Part shown: positions 47,832 through 56,218 of the stretch, piece by piece | How positions within the stretch are numbered: position 1 is the first letter of the stretch | Layout: each line of letters starts with the position of its first letter | DNA from: an uncultured Elusimicrobiales bacterium | GTDB taxonomy: Bacteria > Elusimicrobiota > Elusimicrobia > Elusimicrobiales > Elusimicrobiaceae | Assembly: GCA_944324645.1 (NCBI GenBank) | Contig: CALUXB010000004.1 | Location: forward strand, 1-64,000 | DNA length: 64,000 bases | Direction: 5' to 3' | Position numbers and translations under genes: made by a program | Notes under the pieces: generated by a model | Told to the model about the DNA's origin: nothing | What the model saw: the letters and a program-made list of their open reading frames with translations, nothing else | The model's database searches: none

Positions 47832-49622
47832 ATGAAAAAAATAAACTTTATGCTTACCGCGTTCCGCGACGGCTTTCAGTCCGTCTATGGTGCGCGCGTA
47901 CTAACCAAAGACTTTATGCCCGCTGTAGAAGCGGCCAAACACGCCGGCATCAACCATATGGAATTTGGCGGCGGCGCGCGCTTTCAGGCATTGTTCTTCT
48001 ATTGCAATGAAAACGCCTTTGATATGATGGACACGTTCCGCAAAACCGCCGGCCCCGATGCTAACTTGCAGACCTTGGCCCGCGGCGTCAACGTGGTCGG
48101 TTTGGAAAGCCAATCCTCCGACGTTATCAAAGCCCACGCCCAGCTGTTTAAAAAACACGGCACCACCACCATTCGCAACTTTGACGCGTTAAACGATGTC
48201 AACAACCTCATCTACTCTGGCAAATGCATTGCCGAAGCGGGTTTGAAACACGAAGTCTGCGTGTCTATGATGTCTTTGGCCCCCGGCTGGGACACGACCG
48301 GCAAAATCCACAACGAAATTTTCTATGAAAAAGTGCTGCGCTCTATTTTGGATTCCGGCGTGCCGTTTGATTCCGTCTGCTTTAAAGACGCGTCCGGCAC
48401 TTCCACCCCGGTAACGGTGGGCAAAACCATCGCTATGGCGCGCAAACTGCTGCCCAAAGGCACCAAAATCGTGTTCCACACGCACGAAACGGCGGGCAAC
48501 TCTATTGCCTGCTGCTTGGCCGCTATTGAAAACGGCGCCGACTCTTTGGACCTGTCTATGCAGCCCGTTTCCGGCGGCACCTGCCAGCCCGATATTTTGA
48601 CGATGTGGCACGCGCTTCGCGGCAGCGAATATACCTTGGACATTGACCCCAAGAAAATCCAGGAAGCGGAAAATGTGTTCCAAGATTGTATGAAAGATTA
48701 TTTCTTGCCGCCTGAGGCCACCAAAGTCAACCCGATTATTCCGTTCTCCCCGCTGCCGGGCGGCGCTTTGACCGCCAACACGCAGATGATGCGCGACAAC
48801 GGCACCTTTGACAAATTCCCCGAAGTGGTCAAAGCGATGGGCGAATGCGTGAAACTGGGCGGTTTCGGCACGTCCGTTACCCCGGTGTCCCAGTTCTACT
48901 TCCAGCAGGCTTACAGCAACGTAATGTTCGGCCCCTGGAAGAAAATTACCGACGGCTACGGCAAAATGGTGCTGGGCTACTTCGGCAAAACCCCGGTGGA
49001 ACCGGACCCGCAAGTGGTCAAAGAAGCCAGCCAGCAGCTGGGCCTGGAACCCACCAAGAAAACCCCGCTTGAAATCAACGACGCCAACCCTAAAAAAGGC
49101 CTCCAACCCGCCAAAGAAAAACTTGTGGCGGCCGGCCTGCCCACCACCGATGAAAACGTTTTCATCGTGGCTACCTGCGGCGACAAGGGATTAACCTATT
49201 TGAAAGGCGAAGGCAAAATCAACGGCGTGCGCAAAGTAACGCCCAAAGTGTCCGGCAACGCCTGCAAAGTAACCGTAGATGGCAAAGCTTATGAAGTGTC
49301 TTTTGAAAGCGACTCCGTGGCCGTAGTCAACGGCAAACGCTACAACATCGGTGTAGGCGCCTCTGAGGGCAAAGCCGCCGCAGCCAAACCGGCTGCCGCA
49401 GCCGCCGGCGCGGGCACAACGCTCAACTCCCCCTTGCCGGGTGCGGTGCTGCGCATTAGCGTAAAAGACGGTGACACCGTGGCCGAAGGCCAAGAAGTGC
49501 TGGTGCTGGAAGCGATGAAAATGGAAACCGTCGTCAGCGCGCCTGCCGCGGGCACCATTCACCTGCTTGTCAAACAAGGCGACCAGGTGCAAACCGGTCA
49601 TCCGTTGGCTGAAATCAAATAA
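47832..49622 (+). CDS. oadA: Oxaloacetate decarboxylase alpha subunit, biotin-containing
   Basis: A 596-aa carboxyltransferase that moves CO2 from oxaloacetate to biotin. The N-terminal TIM barrel has FRDGFQS (the family usually reads RDGHQS), the zinc motif [10 protein letters not shown] and the Lys/Asp motif [12 protein letters not shown] linker of Ala, Pro and Lys leads to the biotinyl domain, with EAMKMET and the biotinylated Lys at about residue 563. It works with OadB and OadG to pump sodium out of the cell. SD AGAGGG precedes the ATG. Confidence 0.93.
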   Translation: MKKINFMLTAFRDGFQSVYGARVLTKDFMPAVEAAKHAGINHMEFGGGARFQALFFYCNENAFDMMDTFRKTAGPDANLQTLARGVNVVGLESQSSDVIKAHAQLFKKHGTTTIRNFDALNDVNNLIYSGKCIAEAGLKHEVCVSMMSLAPGWDTTGKIHNEIFYEKVLRSILDSGVPFDSVCFKDASGTSTPVTVGKTIAMARKLLPKGTKIVFHTHETAGNSIACCLAAIENGADSLDLSMQPVSGGTCQPDILTMWHALRGSEYTLDIDPKKIQEAENVFQDCMKDYFLPPEATKVNPIIPFSPLPGGALTANTQMMRDNGTFDKFPEVVKAMGECVKLGGFGTSVTPVSQFYFQQAYSNVMFGPWKKITDGYGKMVLGYFGKTPVEPDPQVVKEASQQLGLEPTKKTPLEINDANPKKGLQPAKEKLVAAGLPTTDENVFIVATCGDKGLTYLKGEGKINGVRKVTPKVSGNACKVTVDGKAYEVSFESDSVAVVNGKRYNIGVGASEGKAAAAKPAAAAAGAGTTLNSPLPGAVLRISVKDGDTVAEGQEVLVLEAMKMETVVSAPAAGTIHLLVKQGDQVQTGHPLAEIK

Positions 49623-49633
49623 GAGGCGACCCT

Positions 49634-50788
49634 ATGGATATTTTGCAAGCACTAAATCAAATCTGGCAAACCACAGCGGTCAACTCCATTACCTGGCAGC
49701 AGCTGGTTATGATGTGTGTCTGCTTGTTCCTGCTGTGGCTGGGTATTAAAAAACAGTTTGAACCGCTGCTTTTGGTCCCTATCGCCTTTGGCGGTCTTTT
49801 GTCCAATATCCCGCTGGCCGGCATTGCCGGCCCGACGGGATTTTTGGGCATTGTCTATAACTTCGGTATTCAGACGGGCTTGTTCCCGCTGTTTATCTTT
49901 ATGTCTGTAGGCGCGATGACGGACTTCGGCCCGCTGATTGCCAACCCGAAAATGTCCCTCTTGGGCGGTGCGGCGCAGTTTGGTATTTTTGCCACGCTCA
50001 TTGGCGCTATTGGGTTGTCCTACATTCACATTGGCGATGCGACGCCTTTTGCTTTTGGGCTTAAAGAAGCGGCCTCTATCGGCATTATCGGCGGAGCGGA
50101 CGGCCCGACGGCTATTTTCCTCACCAGCCGCTTGGCGCCGCAGCTGTTGGGCGCTATTGCTGTAGCGGCCTATTCGTATATGGCGCTGGTGCCTATTATC
50201 CAGCCGCCTATTATGAAACTGCTGACCACCGAACAAGAGCGCAAAATCGTGATGAAACAACTTCGCCCCGTGTCCAAGCGCGAGAAGATTTTGTTCCCCA
50301 TCGTGCTTTTGCTGCTGTGCGCGCTCTTGCTGCCCGATGCCGCTCCGTTAATTGGCGCGTTGTCTTTTGGCAACTTGATTAAAGAGTCCGGCGTGGCGGA
50401 ACGCTTGTCCAAAACCTTGCAGAACGACTTCTGCAATATCGTAACCATTCTGCTGGGTCTGTCGGTAGGGTCCAAACTCTCTGCTGAACAGTTCCTCAAA
50501 ACCGAAACGCTGGGCATTCTGCTCTTGGGCGTTATCGCGTTCTCCATTGCTACGGCCTCCGGCGTACTGCTGGCTAAACTGATGAACGTGTTCAGCAAAG
50601 AAAAAATCAACCCGCTTATCGGTTCTGCCGGTGTATCGGCTGTGCCTATGGCGGCGCGCGTGTCCAACAAAATCGGCTTGCAGTATGATAAAAACAACTA
50701 CCTGCTCATGCACGCTATGGGCCCCAACGTGGCCGGCGTTATCGGCAGTGCGGTAGCCGCGGGTGTACTGTTGGCCCTGCTTAAATAG
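49634..50788 (+). CDS. oadB: Sodium-pumping oxaloacetate decarboxylase beta subunit
   Basis: A 384-aa membrane protein with about ten spans; it removes CO2 from carboxybiotin and couples this to sodium export. The signature [21 protein letters not shown] near residue 155 holds the Asp needed for sodium and proton transfer. The C-terminal helices have [17 protein letters not shown] and [14 protein letters not shown], both conserved in OadB and related decarboxylases (methylmalonyl-CoA and glutaconyl-CoA). With oadA as partner, oxaloacetate is the likeliest substrate. Confidence 0.93.
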   Translation: MDILQALNQIWQTTAVNSITWQQLVMMCVCLFLLWLGIKKQFEPLLLVPIAFGGLLSNIPLAGIAGPTGFLGIVYNFGIQTGLFPLFIFMSVGAMTDFGPLIANPKMSLLGGAAQFGIFATLIGAIGLSYIHIGDATPFAFGLKEAASIGIIGGADGPTAIFLTSRLAPQLLGAIAVAAYSYMALVPIIQPPIMKLLTTEQERKIVMKQLRPVSKREKILFPIVLLLLCALLLPDAAPLIGALSFGNLIKESGVAERLSKTLQNDFCNIVTILLGLSVGSKLSAEQFLKTETLGILLLGVIAFSIATASGVLLAKLMNVFSKEKINPLIGSAGVSAVPMAARVSNKIGLQYDKNNYLLMHAMGPNVAGVIGSAVAAGVLLALLK

Positions 50789-50810
50789 TTGTCTGTTGCT
50801 AATTTGATAT

Positions 50811-50839
50811 AAAACCCCGGCCCTTGACCGGGGTTTTTT
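50811..50839 (+). terminator. Terminator after the oad operon
   Basis: AAAACCCCGG and CCGGGGTTTT form the stem around CCCTTGA, followed by T. Confidence 0.85.
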
Positions 50840-50846
50840 GCTTTGC

Positions 50847-50852
50847 TACAAT
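50847..50852 (+). promoter_or_regulatory. Extended -10 for the GT8-like gene (leaderless candidate)
   Basis: TGC-TACAAT lies just after the oad terminator and ends six bases before ATG 50859. No Shine-Dalgarno site is present. Confidence 0.5.
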
Positions 50853-50858
50853 ACTCCA

Positions 50859-51806
50859 ATGAATATACCTTTTCCTCCTTCTTCTCCTCAAAAAAATACC
50901 GCCATTATATTAGGAGCTACAGGCAATTTGTCTTATGCCTTGGCAGTCGTGCTTTACGGTCTAAAGAAACACAACCAATCTTTGCTTAATGAAGCGGAAA
51001 TCATCATTTATTATCAGAATATGGAGCAATCCGTCCGCGACGCCTTAGGAAAGATTACCCCTTGTCATTTCGTGCCGTATCAATTTCCGCATATGCAGCA
51101 TATGCGCGCACATATTTTACGGGATTACGGAGAAATGACTTTCGTCCGTTATGAATGTTTTCGCTATCTCAAACAGTACCAATATGTATTGTGGCTGGAC
51201 GCAGATATCTTAATCCAAGCCGATATATCCGATATGCGCCGGCAGATCCCGCACGGGATTGGCTTTCGGCGGGAATACTATGATGAACGCGTACGGGTCA
51301 ATTTTACGCAAGACATTCCTAATTTTATGATGGATGCCCCACATTATAATGCCGGCATTATGGCCATTAGCAAAGCCCTGCTTCCAGATAAGGATACTTT
51401 ATCTGATTGGTGCTATCAGAAAACGGCCGAAATCGCCTCTTCTCTGTATTACCCGGACCAAGGCATCCTGCTTTTAATGTGCCAGCATTTTGGCTTGACT
51501 ATTGATCCGCTGGATGAAAAATACAACTGTGAAGCACGCCGAAATTGTTCTGCGCTAAAAAAAGCCGCCTTGATACACGCCGTTGGGCACCGGAAATTTT
51601 GGAAGTATTATTATTTTGATGAATGGTTTGAAACCTATAAAAAATGGGTGCAAGAAACAGGTTTTGCCTGTGAAAATAATTTTCCAATATTAAAAAAATG
51701 GGGATTGCTGAAATATCCGCTCTTTCAGGTAGCCCCCAATCCAGCACAATATCCCTTCAAATTTGTTCTTTATCTTATAAAAGCTTTGCTGCACTGCAAG
51801 AGATAG
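50859..51806 (+). CDS. GT8-like glycosyltransferase
   Basis: A 315-aa protein with a GT-A fold. The nucleotide-sugar metal site DxD is in YVLWLDADILIQ near residue 118. The late HAVGHRKFWKYYY motif supplies the second metal-binding His of the GT8 family. It has no membrane segment at the N-terminus, but a short hydrophobic, basic end (PFKFVLYLIKALLHCKR). Such enzymes build lipopolysaccharide outer cores or glycogen primers; the acceptor is unknown. I chose ATG 50859 because an extended -10 ends six bases before it; an in-frame start at 50838 lies within that promoter. Confidence 0.8.
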   Translation: MNIPFPPSSPQKNTAIILGATGNLSYALAVVLYGLKKHNQSLLNEAEIIIYYQNMEQSVRDALGKITPCHFVPYQFPHMQHMRAHILRDYGEMTFVRYECFRYLKQYQYVLWLDADILIQADISDMRRQIPHGIGFRREYYDERVRVNFTQDIPNFMMDAPHYNAGIMAISKALLPDKDTLSDWCYQKTAEIASSLYYPDQGILLLMCQHFGLTIDPLDEKYNCEARRNCSALKKAALIHAVGHRKFWKYYYFDEWFETYKKWVQETGFACENNFPILKKWGLLKYPLFQVAPNPAQYPFKFVLYLIKALLHCKR

Positions 51807-51808
51807 AT

Positions 51809-52456
51809 TTATAAAGCAGTTTTTACCCCGTTTTGGGGGCACCAGGGCAAGAGCGGGCAGCGGCTGCAAAAAGGCTTGCGCGCCGGGCAAATGCTGCGCC
51901 CATGCAGAATAAGCGCAATGCCTATCCATTGCCAGCGCTCGCACGGGATTAATTTCATCAGGTCTTGCTCTATTTTGACCGGGTCGGTTTGTTTGGAAAA
52001 TCCCAGCCGGAAAGAGAGGCGTTTGACGTGCGTGTCCACCACTATGCCTTCCGGCGTGCCAAAAAAGTCTCCCAGCAGCACATTGGCGGTTTTGCGTGCT
52101 ACACCGCGCAAGGTCAAAAGCTCTTTCATACTCTGAGGCACCTGCCCGCCGTAGGCCTCACAAATGCGCTTGGAGCTCTCTATTAAAGAGAGCGCCTTGC
52201 TGTGGTAAAACCCAGCGGAGTGAATGATCTGCTCCACTTCTTTGATATCCGCCGCCGCCAATGCCTGCGGCGTAGGGTATTTTTTAAATAAATGCGGGGT
52301 AATCTGGTTCACGCGCTCATCGGTGCATTGGGCAGATAAAATGACCGCCATCAGCAGTTCCCAGGCATTTTTATGCTTTAACGGGATAATGACTTTGGGG
52401 TAAAGCTTTTTCAACTCCGCCAATACGGCGGGCAAGTCTGCCTTTTTAATCAGCAT
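51809..52456 (-). CDS. nth: Endonuclease III
   Basis: A 215-aa DNA glycosylase/lyase that removes oxidised pyrimidines. The helix-hairpin-helix motif LLTLRGVARKTANVLLG is followed by the catalytic Asp in VVDTHVKRLSFRLG. The 4Fe-4S loop is complete: CPARKPFCSRCPLLPWC (C-x6-C-x2-C-x5-C). It overlaps the zinc permease gene by 11 bases. Confidence 0.95.
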   Translation of the reverse strand: MLIKKADLPAVLAELKKLYPKVIIPLKHKNAWELLMAVILSAQCTDERVNQITPHLFKKYPTPQALAAADIKEVEQIIHSAGFYHSKALSLIESSKRICEAYGGQVPQSMKELLTLRGVARKTANVLLGDFFGTPEGIVVDTHVKRLSFRLGFSKQTDPVKIEQDLMKLIPCERWQWIGIALILHGRSICPARKPFCSRCPLLPWCPQNGVKTAL

Positions 52457-53285
52457 ATTTTTTCCCCTTTTTGGCGTATCCGCGCCCTAAGCGCGAGCAC
52501 ACAAAAGCCCCCGCCAAAAACAGCAAATTAATCAAAATAATCGTCGCGCCGGAGGGGATGTTAAACACAAAAGACAAATACACCCCGCTCCACACGCTGA
52601 GCAAAGCCAGCGCACAGCTCAGCCACAGCACCTGCTTAAATGTGCGCGAAAGTAACAGCGCAGACACCGGCGGCAAAATAATCAGCGCGGAGATTAAAAA
52701 TATTCCCACCACCTTAAACGCCAGCACCACCGCTACTGAGGTAAAAACAATCAACGCCGCATTTAAGCGCTGTACTTTTATTCCGCGCGTATGAGCAAAA
52801 GCCTCATCAAAACTGGCGGCTACCAAATCCCGGTAAAAAAACAGCAAAAACAGCAGCAACGCACACAACAGCGCGGCACATAAAAACACTTCGGTTTTAT
52901 CCACCGTCAAAATACTGCCAAACAAAAAGCCAAATAAATCGGCATTAAACCCGCCTGCCAGCGCAGTAATTAAAATACCCAAAGCCAGCCCCGCCGCGCT
53001 GACAATGCCGATGGCGGCGTCGCCATAGATTTTGACTTTTTCCATTATTTTCAGCACCCCCAGAGAGGCTGCCAGCACCACCGGAATAGACATATACACC
53101 GGGCTGGTCTGCGTAAGCAGCCCCAGCGCCACCCCCGTCAGACACACGTGGCTCAGCCCGTCCCCAATTAAAGAGAGGCGCTTGAGCACCAAAAATACAC
53201 CCAGCAGCGCACACACCACCGCCACCAAAGACCCTGCCAACAGACCGCGCTGTACAAAACCGTAGCTTAAAAATTCGCTCATCAT
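52446..53285 (-). CDS. znuB: Zinc/manganese ABC transporter permease
   Basis: A 279-aa membrane protein with about eight helices and the ABC-3 family motifs: GLSHVCLTGVALG near residue 38, then DAAIGIVSAAGLALGIL, and a long hydrophobic series ending AGAFVCSRLGRGYAKK. It forms the channel for the metal delivered by ZnuA. The start overlaps the ATPase gene by four bases (ATGA). Confidence 0.9.
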   Translation of the reverse strand: MMSEFLSYGFVQRGLLAGSLVAVVCALLGVFLVLKRLSLIGDGLSHVCLTGVALGLLTQTSPVYMSIPVVLAASLGVLKIMEKVKIYGDAAIGIVSAAGLALGILITALAGGFNADLFGFLFGSILTVDKTEVFLCAALLCALLLFLLFFYRDLVAASFDEAFAHTRGIKVQRLNAALIVFTSVAVVLAFKVVGIFLISALIILPPVSALLLSRTFKQVLWLSCALALLSVWSGVYLSFVFNIPSGATIILINLLFLAGAFVCSRLGRGYAKKGKKYAD

Positions 53286-54289
53286 TGTTGGCCTCCATCT
53301 GCCGTTTGGGCAGGAGTGCTGTTTTCTGCGTCCGGCTGCGGCGCGGGGGCGGTACGGCTTTCGTCCTTAGCCGAAGCAGGCGTGTCTGCCCCAGCGGCAG
53401 AAAAACCGGCCCCGGTATTGCCGGCGGATTTTTCAGTGGTCTGAGCCTCACTTCCCCCGTGCGCCGCTTCTGCGCCGTGGGCGGCATAGTGGCCTACACC
53501 GCCATGCACGTCATCACAATGGCACCCCAGAGGACAATGCCCGTGGTTATGCAGGTGGTCAATCGTATGCTGGGCAAAGGGGCCCAGTTTTTCCGCCACT
53601 TTTTTAGATTGGCAAAATGCCTGTTTATCGCCAAAGAACACCAGCTCTTTGTCTATATACATAAATTTGGAAATGTATTTGCCCACTTCGCCGGTATCGT
53701 GGGTAATGAGCAGAATGGTGACGCCGTGCTTTTGGTTTAACTCACCTAGCAGGTTAAAAAACATCTCCCGGCTGGCCGCGTCCATCGCGGCGGACGGCTC
53801 GTCTAAAATCAGCAGCTGGGGCTTGCTCACTAAAGCGCGCGCCAACAGGACGCGCTGCTGCTGCCCCACAGATAAATCCGAAAAAATCCGCTTAGCCAAA
53901 TTGCGCGTGCGGGTCTGCGTCAGGGCGCGATAGACTTCCTTTAAATTGGCCAAGGTGGGCTCTTTGTGGGCATTGTCATAGCAAAGGCCCATCAGCACCA
54001 CTTCTTCTACCGAAACCGGAAAGCGCGTTTGGGAAACGGGGCTTTTCTGCGCCAAATAACCGATTTTCTGCCACTCTTTAAAATCAGCCAGCAGCACGCC
54101 GAAAAGCTTTATTTTTCCCGCTCCTTTCTCAAGCCCCAGCACCAGCTTGAGCAAGGTGGTTTTGCCGCCGCCGTTGGGGCCGATAAGCCCCACATAGTCG
54201 CCTTCTTCAATACAAAAAGAAACATCTTCCAGCACCAGCGTGCGGGTGTATTTAAAAGAAAGATGCTCCGCCTCTATTGCACCCGGCAT
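53282..54289 (-). CDS. znuC: Zinc/manganese ABC transporter ATPase with His-rich tail
   Basis: A 335-aa ATPase, longer than the usual 250. The nucleotide-binding domain is standard: GPNGGGKTTLLK (Walker A), LSVGQQQRVLLARAL (signature), LLILDEPSAAMD (Walker B), and HDTGEV (switch His). After about residue 235 the protein has a His-rich segment (HLHNHGHCPLGCHCDD, then further HGG and AAH repeats), followed by a disordered Ala/Thr/Pro tail. His-rich patches normally occur in the binding protein ZnuA, which here lacks one. The tail may buffer or sense zinc in the cytoplasm (inference). It overlaps znuA by 16 bases. Confidence 0.9.
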   Translation of the reverse strand: MPGAIEAEHLSFKYTRTLVLEDVSFCIEEGDYVGLIGPNGGGKTTLLKLVLGLEKGAGKIKLFGVLLADFKEWQKIGYLAQKSPVSQTRFPVSVEEVVLMGLCYDNAHKEPTLANLKEVYRALTQTRTRNLAKRIFSDLSVGQQQRVLLARALVSKPQLLILDEPSAAMDAASREMFFNLLGELNQKHGVTILLITHDTGEVGKYISKFMYIDKELVFFGDKQAFCQSKKVAEKLGPFAQHTIDHLHNHGHCPLGCHCDDVHGGVGHYAAHGAEAAHGGSEAQTTEKSAGNTGAGFSAAGADTPASAKDESRTAPAPQPDAENSTPAQTADGGQQ

Positions 54290-55182
54290 TTAAGGCCCTC
54301 CTTGAGGTTATGCAGGTTGCGGCGCATATAATCGCCATAGCTCACGCCGGAGTCAAAATCGGTCTTGCTCACTTCTTCCACCGTATAAAGCGGCAACACG
54401 CGCACATTGGTCTCCCGCGCTACGGTGTCTGCCAAATCAGAGGCTATCATCTCTTCCGTAAATACGGCCTGCACTTTATTTTTGCGGATAAAGCGCACCA
54501 GCTCCGCCAATTTCTGTACCGAATGTTCCCCCTGGTGCGAAGTGCCGCTCAGCGCCCGAAATTCCAGCCCGTAAGCATTGGCTAAATTACCAAAAGCCAA
54601 ATGCCCCACGTGCACCACGGCGCGGCTTTGGCAGTCCGCCAAATCCCGGTTAAAGGCTTGGTGCAAGGCTTTGATTTCCTCTTCAAATTGTTTGTAGCGC
54701 TCTTTATAGTAGGCTTTGCCGGCGGGGTCTGTTTTGATGAGGGCTTTTTCTATGCGCTGGGCCATTTCCAACGCGCCGTAGGGGGTCATCCAAATATGCG
54801 GGTCTTGGTCTTTATGAGAGGGGCCGGCCTCCAGCGCATTCACGTCGGAAATACCGCTCAAAATATCCGGCACCCACGGCTCCACCCGCGGGGAAACATA
54901 AACAAATAAGTCCGACGCACTTACCGCAATAATGGTCCCTGGCGTAGGCTCAAAGCTGTGCGGCTCCGTGCCCGGCGGCACCAGCATACGCACTTGCACC
55001 CGGTCCCCGCCAATTTGTTTAAGCAGCGTATAGGCCACATAGCCAGAGGCCGTTGCCTGCAATTTTTCCGCCGGAGCGGGTGGCAAATACGCAGCCGGGG
55101 CGGGTTTGTCCCCCCGCCACCACCAAAAAGCAAACGCGGCTAAAATAACTAAAAGCAAAATAGCTGTTATTTTTTTCTGCAT
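54274..55182 (-). CDS. znuA: Zinc/manganese ABC transporter binding protein
   Basis: A 302-aa cluster A-I binding protein, membrane-anchored by an N-terminal hydrophobic segment (ITAILLLVILAAFAFWWW). Metal ligands are in GTEPHSFEPTPG (first His), DPHIWMTP (second His) and VVHVGHLAFG (third His), with a late acidic residue in FTEEMIASDLAD. It has no His-rich loop. I chose ATG 55182 (GGGGGA just upstream) over an in-frame GTG four codons earlier. The transporter order is znuA-znuC-znuB, with nth last. Confidence 0.88.
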   Translation of the reverse strand: MQKKITAILLLVILAAFAFWWWRGDKPAPAAYLPPAPAEKLQATASGYVAYTLLKQIGGDRVQVRMLVPPGTEPHSFEPTPGTIIAVSASDLFVYVSPRVEPWVPDILSGISDVNALEAGPSHKDQDPHIWMTPYGALEMAQRIEKALIKTDPAGKAYYKERYKQFEEEIKALHQAFNRDLADCQSRAVVHVGHLAFGNLANAYGLEFRALSGTSHQGEHSVQKLAELVRFIRKNKVQAVFTEEMIASDLADTVARETNVRVLPLYTVEEVSKTDFDSGVSYGDYMRRNLHNLKEGLKCRVQ

Positions 55183-55233
55183 ACATTCCCCCACGGCATA
55201 TATTGTAAGTATTTTAGCATTTTACCGGGGCGC

Positions 55234-55263
55234 AAAAATCCCGCGGCTTACACAAACCGCGGG
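55234..55263 (-). terminator. Terminator after pilin 2
   Basis: On the minus strand CCCGCGG and CCGCGGG pair and are followed by ATTTTT. Confidence 0.7.
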
Positions 55264-55286
55264 TGGATATCCAAAAGCTCCTTTTA

Positions 55287-55856
55287 CTATTGAAATAGAA
55301 CCCAACGGTTATCGCCCTCTTTTTTTACCGAGCCTAAAGCAGGACAAATCTTCTCCGCAAATTCTTTTTCCTCTGGTTTGTCATATCCACATACAATTCT
55401 TCCTCTAGTTTCACCATCATCTTGATTCTGCCAACGAAAACCTAACAGATATCCTTTCGTTTTATGTTCTGCAAATACGCCAGCCCAACCCCGAACATAG
55501 TATTCCCAATATTTACTTTGAGAGGGGATAGTCACAGCCAATACTTCTGGATCTGTAGCATATACTCCATTGGCCATATAATAAACCTCTTGGGCATCAC
55601 GCAAGCTACGTAAAACCGCCAACGGTTCCGCCGCCCGACTCTTTTCAACGGCTATTTCATACTTCGGCAAAGCAATAGCGGCTAATATGCCGATAATCAG
55701 CACCACCACCAAAAGTTCAATGAGCGTAAAACCGCCCAAGCTAAGCGGGCGGACATTTTGGCTACCCTGCTTAGAAGAAACAGACAGAGAACCGCCAAAT
55801 TTGCTTTTAGCGGGATTTTTAAGACGGGAAATCATTTTTTGATACATTTTGCACAT
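55287..55856 (-). CDS. Type IV pilin-like protein 2 (T12-promoter family)
   Basis: A 189-aa pilin-like protein. The N-terminus MCKMYQKM is shared with pilins 1 and 3. After KSKFGG a 20-residue insert (SLSVSSKQG...) precedes a second LGG and the helix FTLIELLVVVLIIGILAAIALPKY, so the leader is about 41 residues, unusually long. The globular domain has YYMANGVYATDPEVL, in the place where other pilins have the YYMNNGKY motif. I start it at ATG 55856 in the inverted-repeat loop, not at the in-frame TTG two codons upstream, which lies in the -10 region spacer. Confidence 0.9.
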   Translation of the reverse strand: MCKMYQKMISRLKNPAKSKFGGSLSVSSKQGSQNVRPLSLGGFTLIELLVVVLIIGILAAIALPKYEIAVEKSRAAEPLAVLRSLRDAQEVYYMANGVYATDPEVLAVTIPSQSKYWEYYVRGWAGVFAEHKTKGYLLGFRWQNQDDGETRGRIVCGYDKPEEKEFAEKICPALGSVKKEGDNRWVLFQ

Positions 55857-55876
55857 ACGCAAAATGTATCAAAAAA
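55835..55876. repeat. Inverted repeat around the start codon of pilin 2
   Basis: Perfect 18-base arms TTTTTTGATACATTTTGC and its complement flank ACATAC. The minus-strand loop is GTATGT, which contains the ATG. Confidence 0.9.
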
Positions 55877-55890
55877 AAAAAACAATGCAA
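55863..55890 (-). promoter_or_regulatory. T12-spacer promoter of pilin 2
   Basis: On the minus strand TTGCAT, a 16-base spacer with T12 (55882-55871) and TGA-TACATT, then six bases to the ATG. Confidence 0.65.
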
Positions 55891-56157
55891 GGCCTCCTAG
55901 TTTCAGCGACCAACCGATAAACTTTTTATATGTAGTTTTTGATACGGGCGCCGTACTACAAACCAAGGAGCAGCCCCGCCAGACAAAAAAGGCCCCGGAG
56001 GTCAACTCGGGCAAAACCCGCCAACACCAGGGTAATAGTAATTTTGCACATTAGCCCGCCACCCTGCCACCAAAAGTGCATTTCCTTTTAGCAGGGCCGA
56101 GGACAAAGTGAGCACGCCCCTCAGCATTTCCTGCCGCGCCCGCTGGGCGCCAAACGC
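55891..56157. other. Intergenic stretch between pilin 2 promoter and kbl terminator
   Basis: About 265 bases between the promoter of pilin 2 and the kbl terminator. I see only GC-rich segments with short complementarities (GGCCCCGG, GGGCAAAACCCG) and no coding signal, tRNA or repeat. Confidence 0.4.
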
Positions 56158-56188
56158 AAAAAGCCGTGCCCTTTGGACAGGGCACGGC
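56158..56188 (-). terminator. Terminator after kbl
   Basis: On the minus strand GCCGTGCCCT and AGGGCACGGC form a 10-bp stem around GTCCAA, followed by five T. Confidence 0.85.
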
Positions 56189-56218
56189 GGCGTACATAAC
56201 GTAGTATAAAAAGACAGC

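Noticed and set aside
48189..49106. 305-codon frame opposite oadA
   Set aside because: It is the antisense of a well-supported gene and has no motif of its own.
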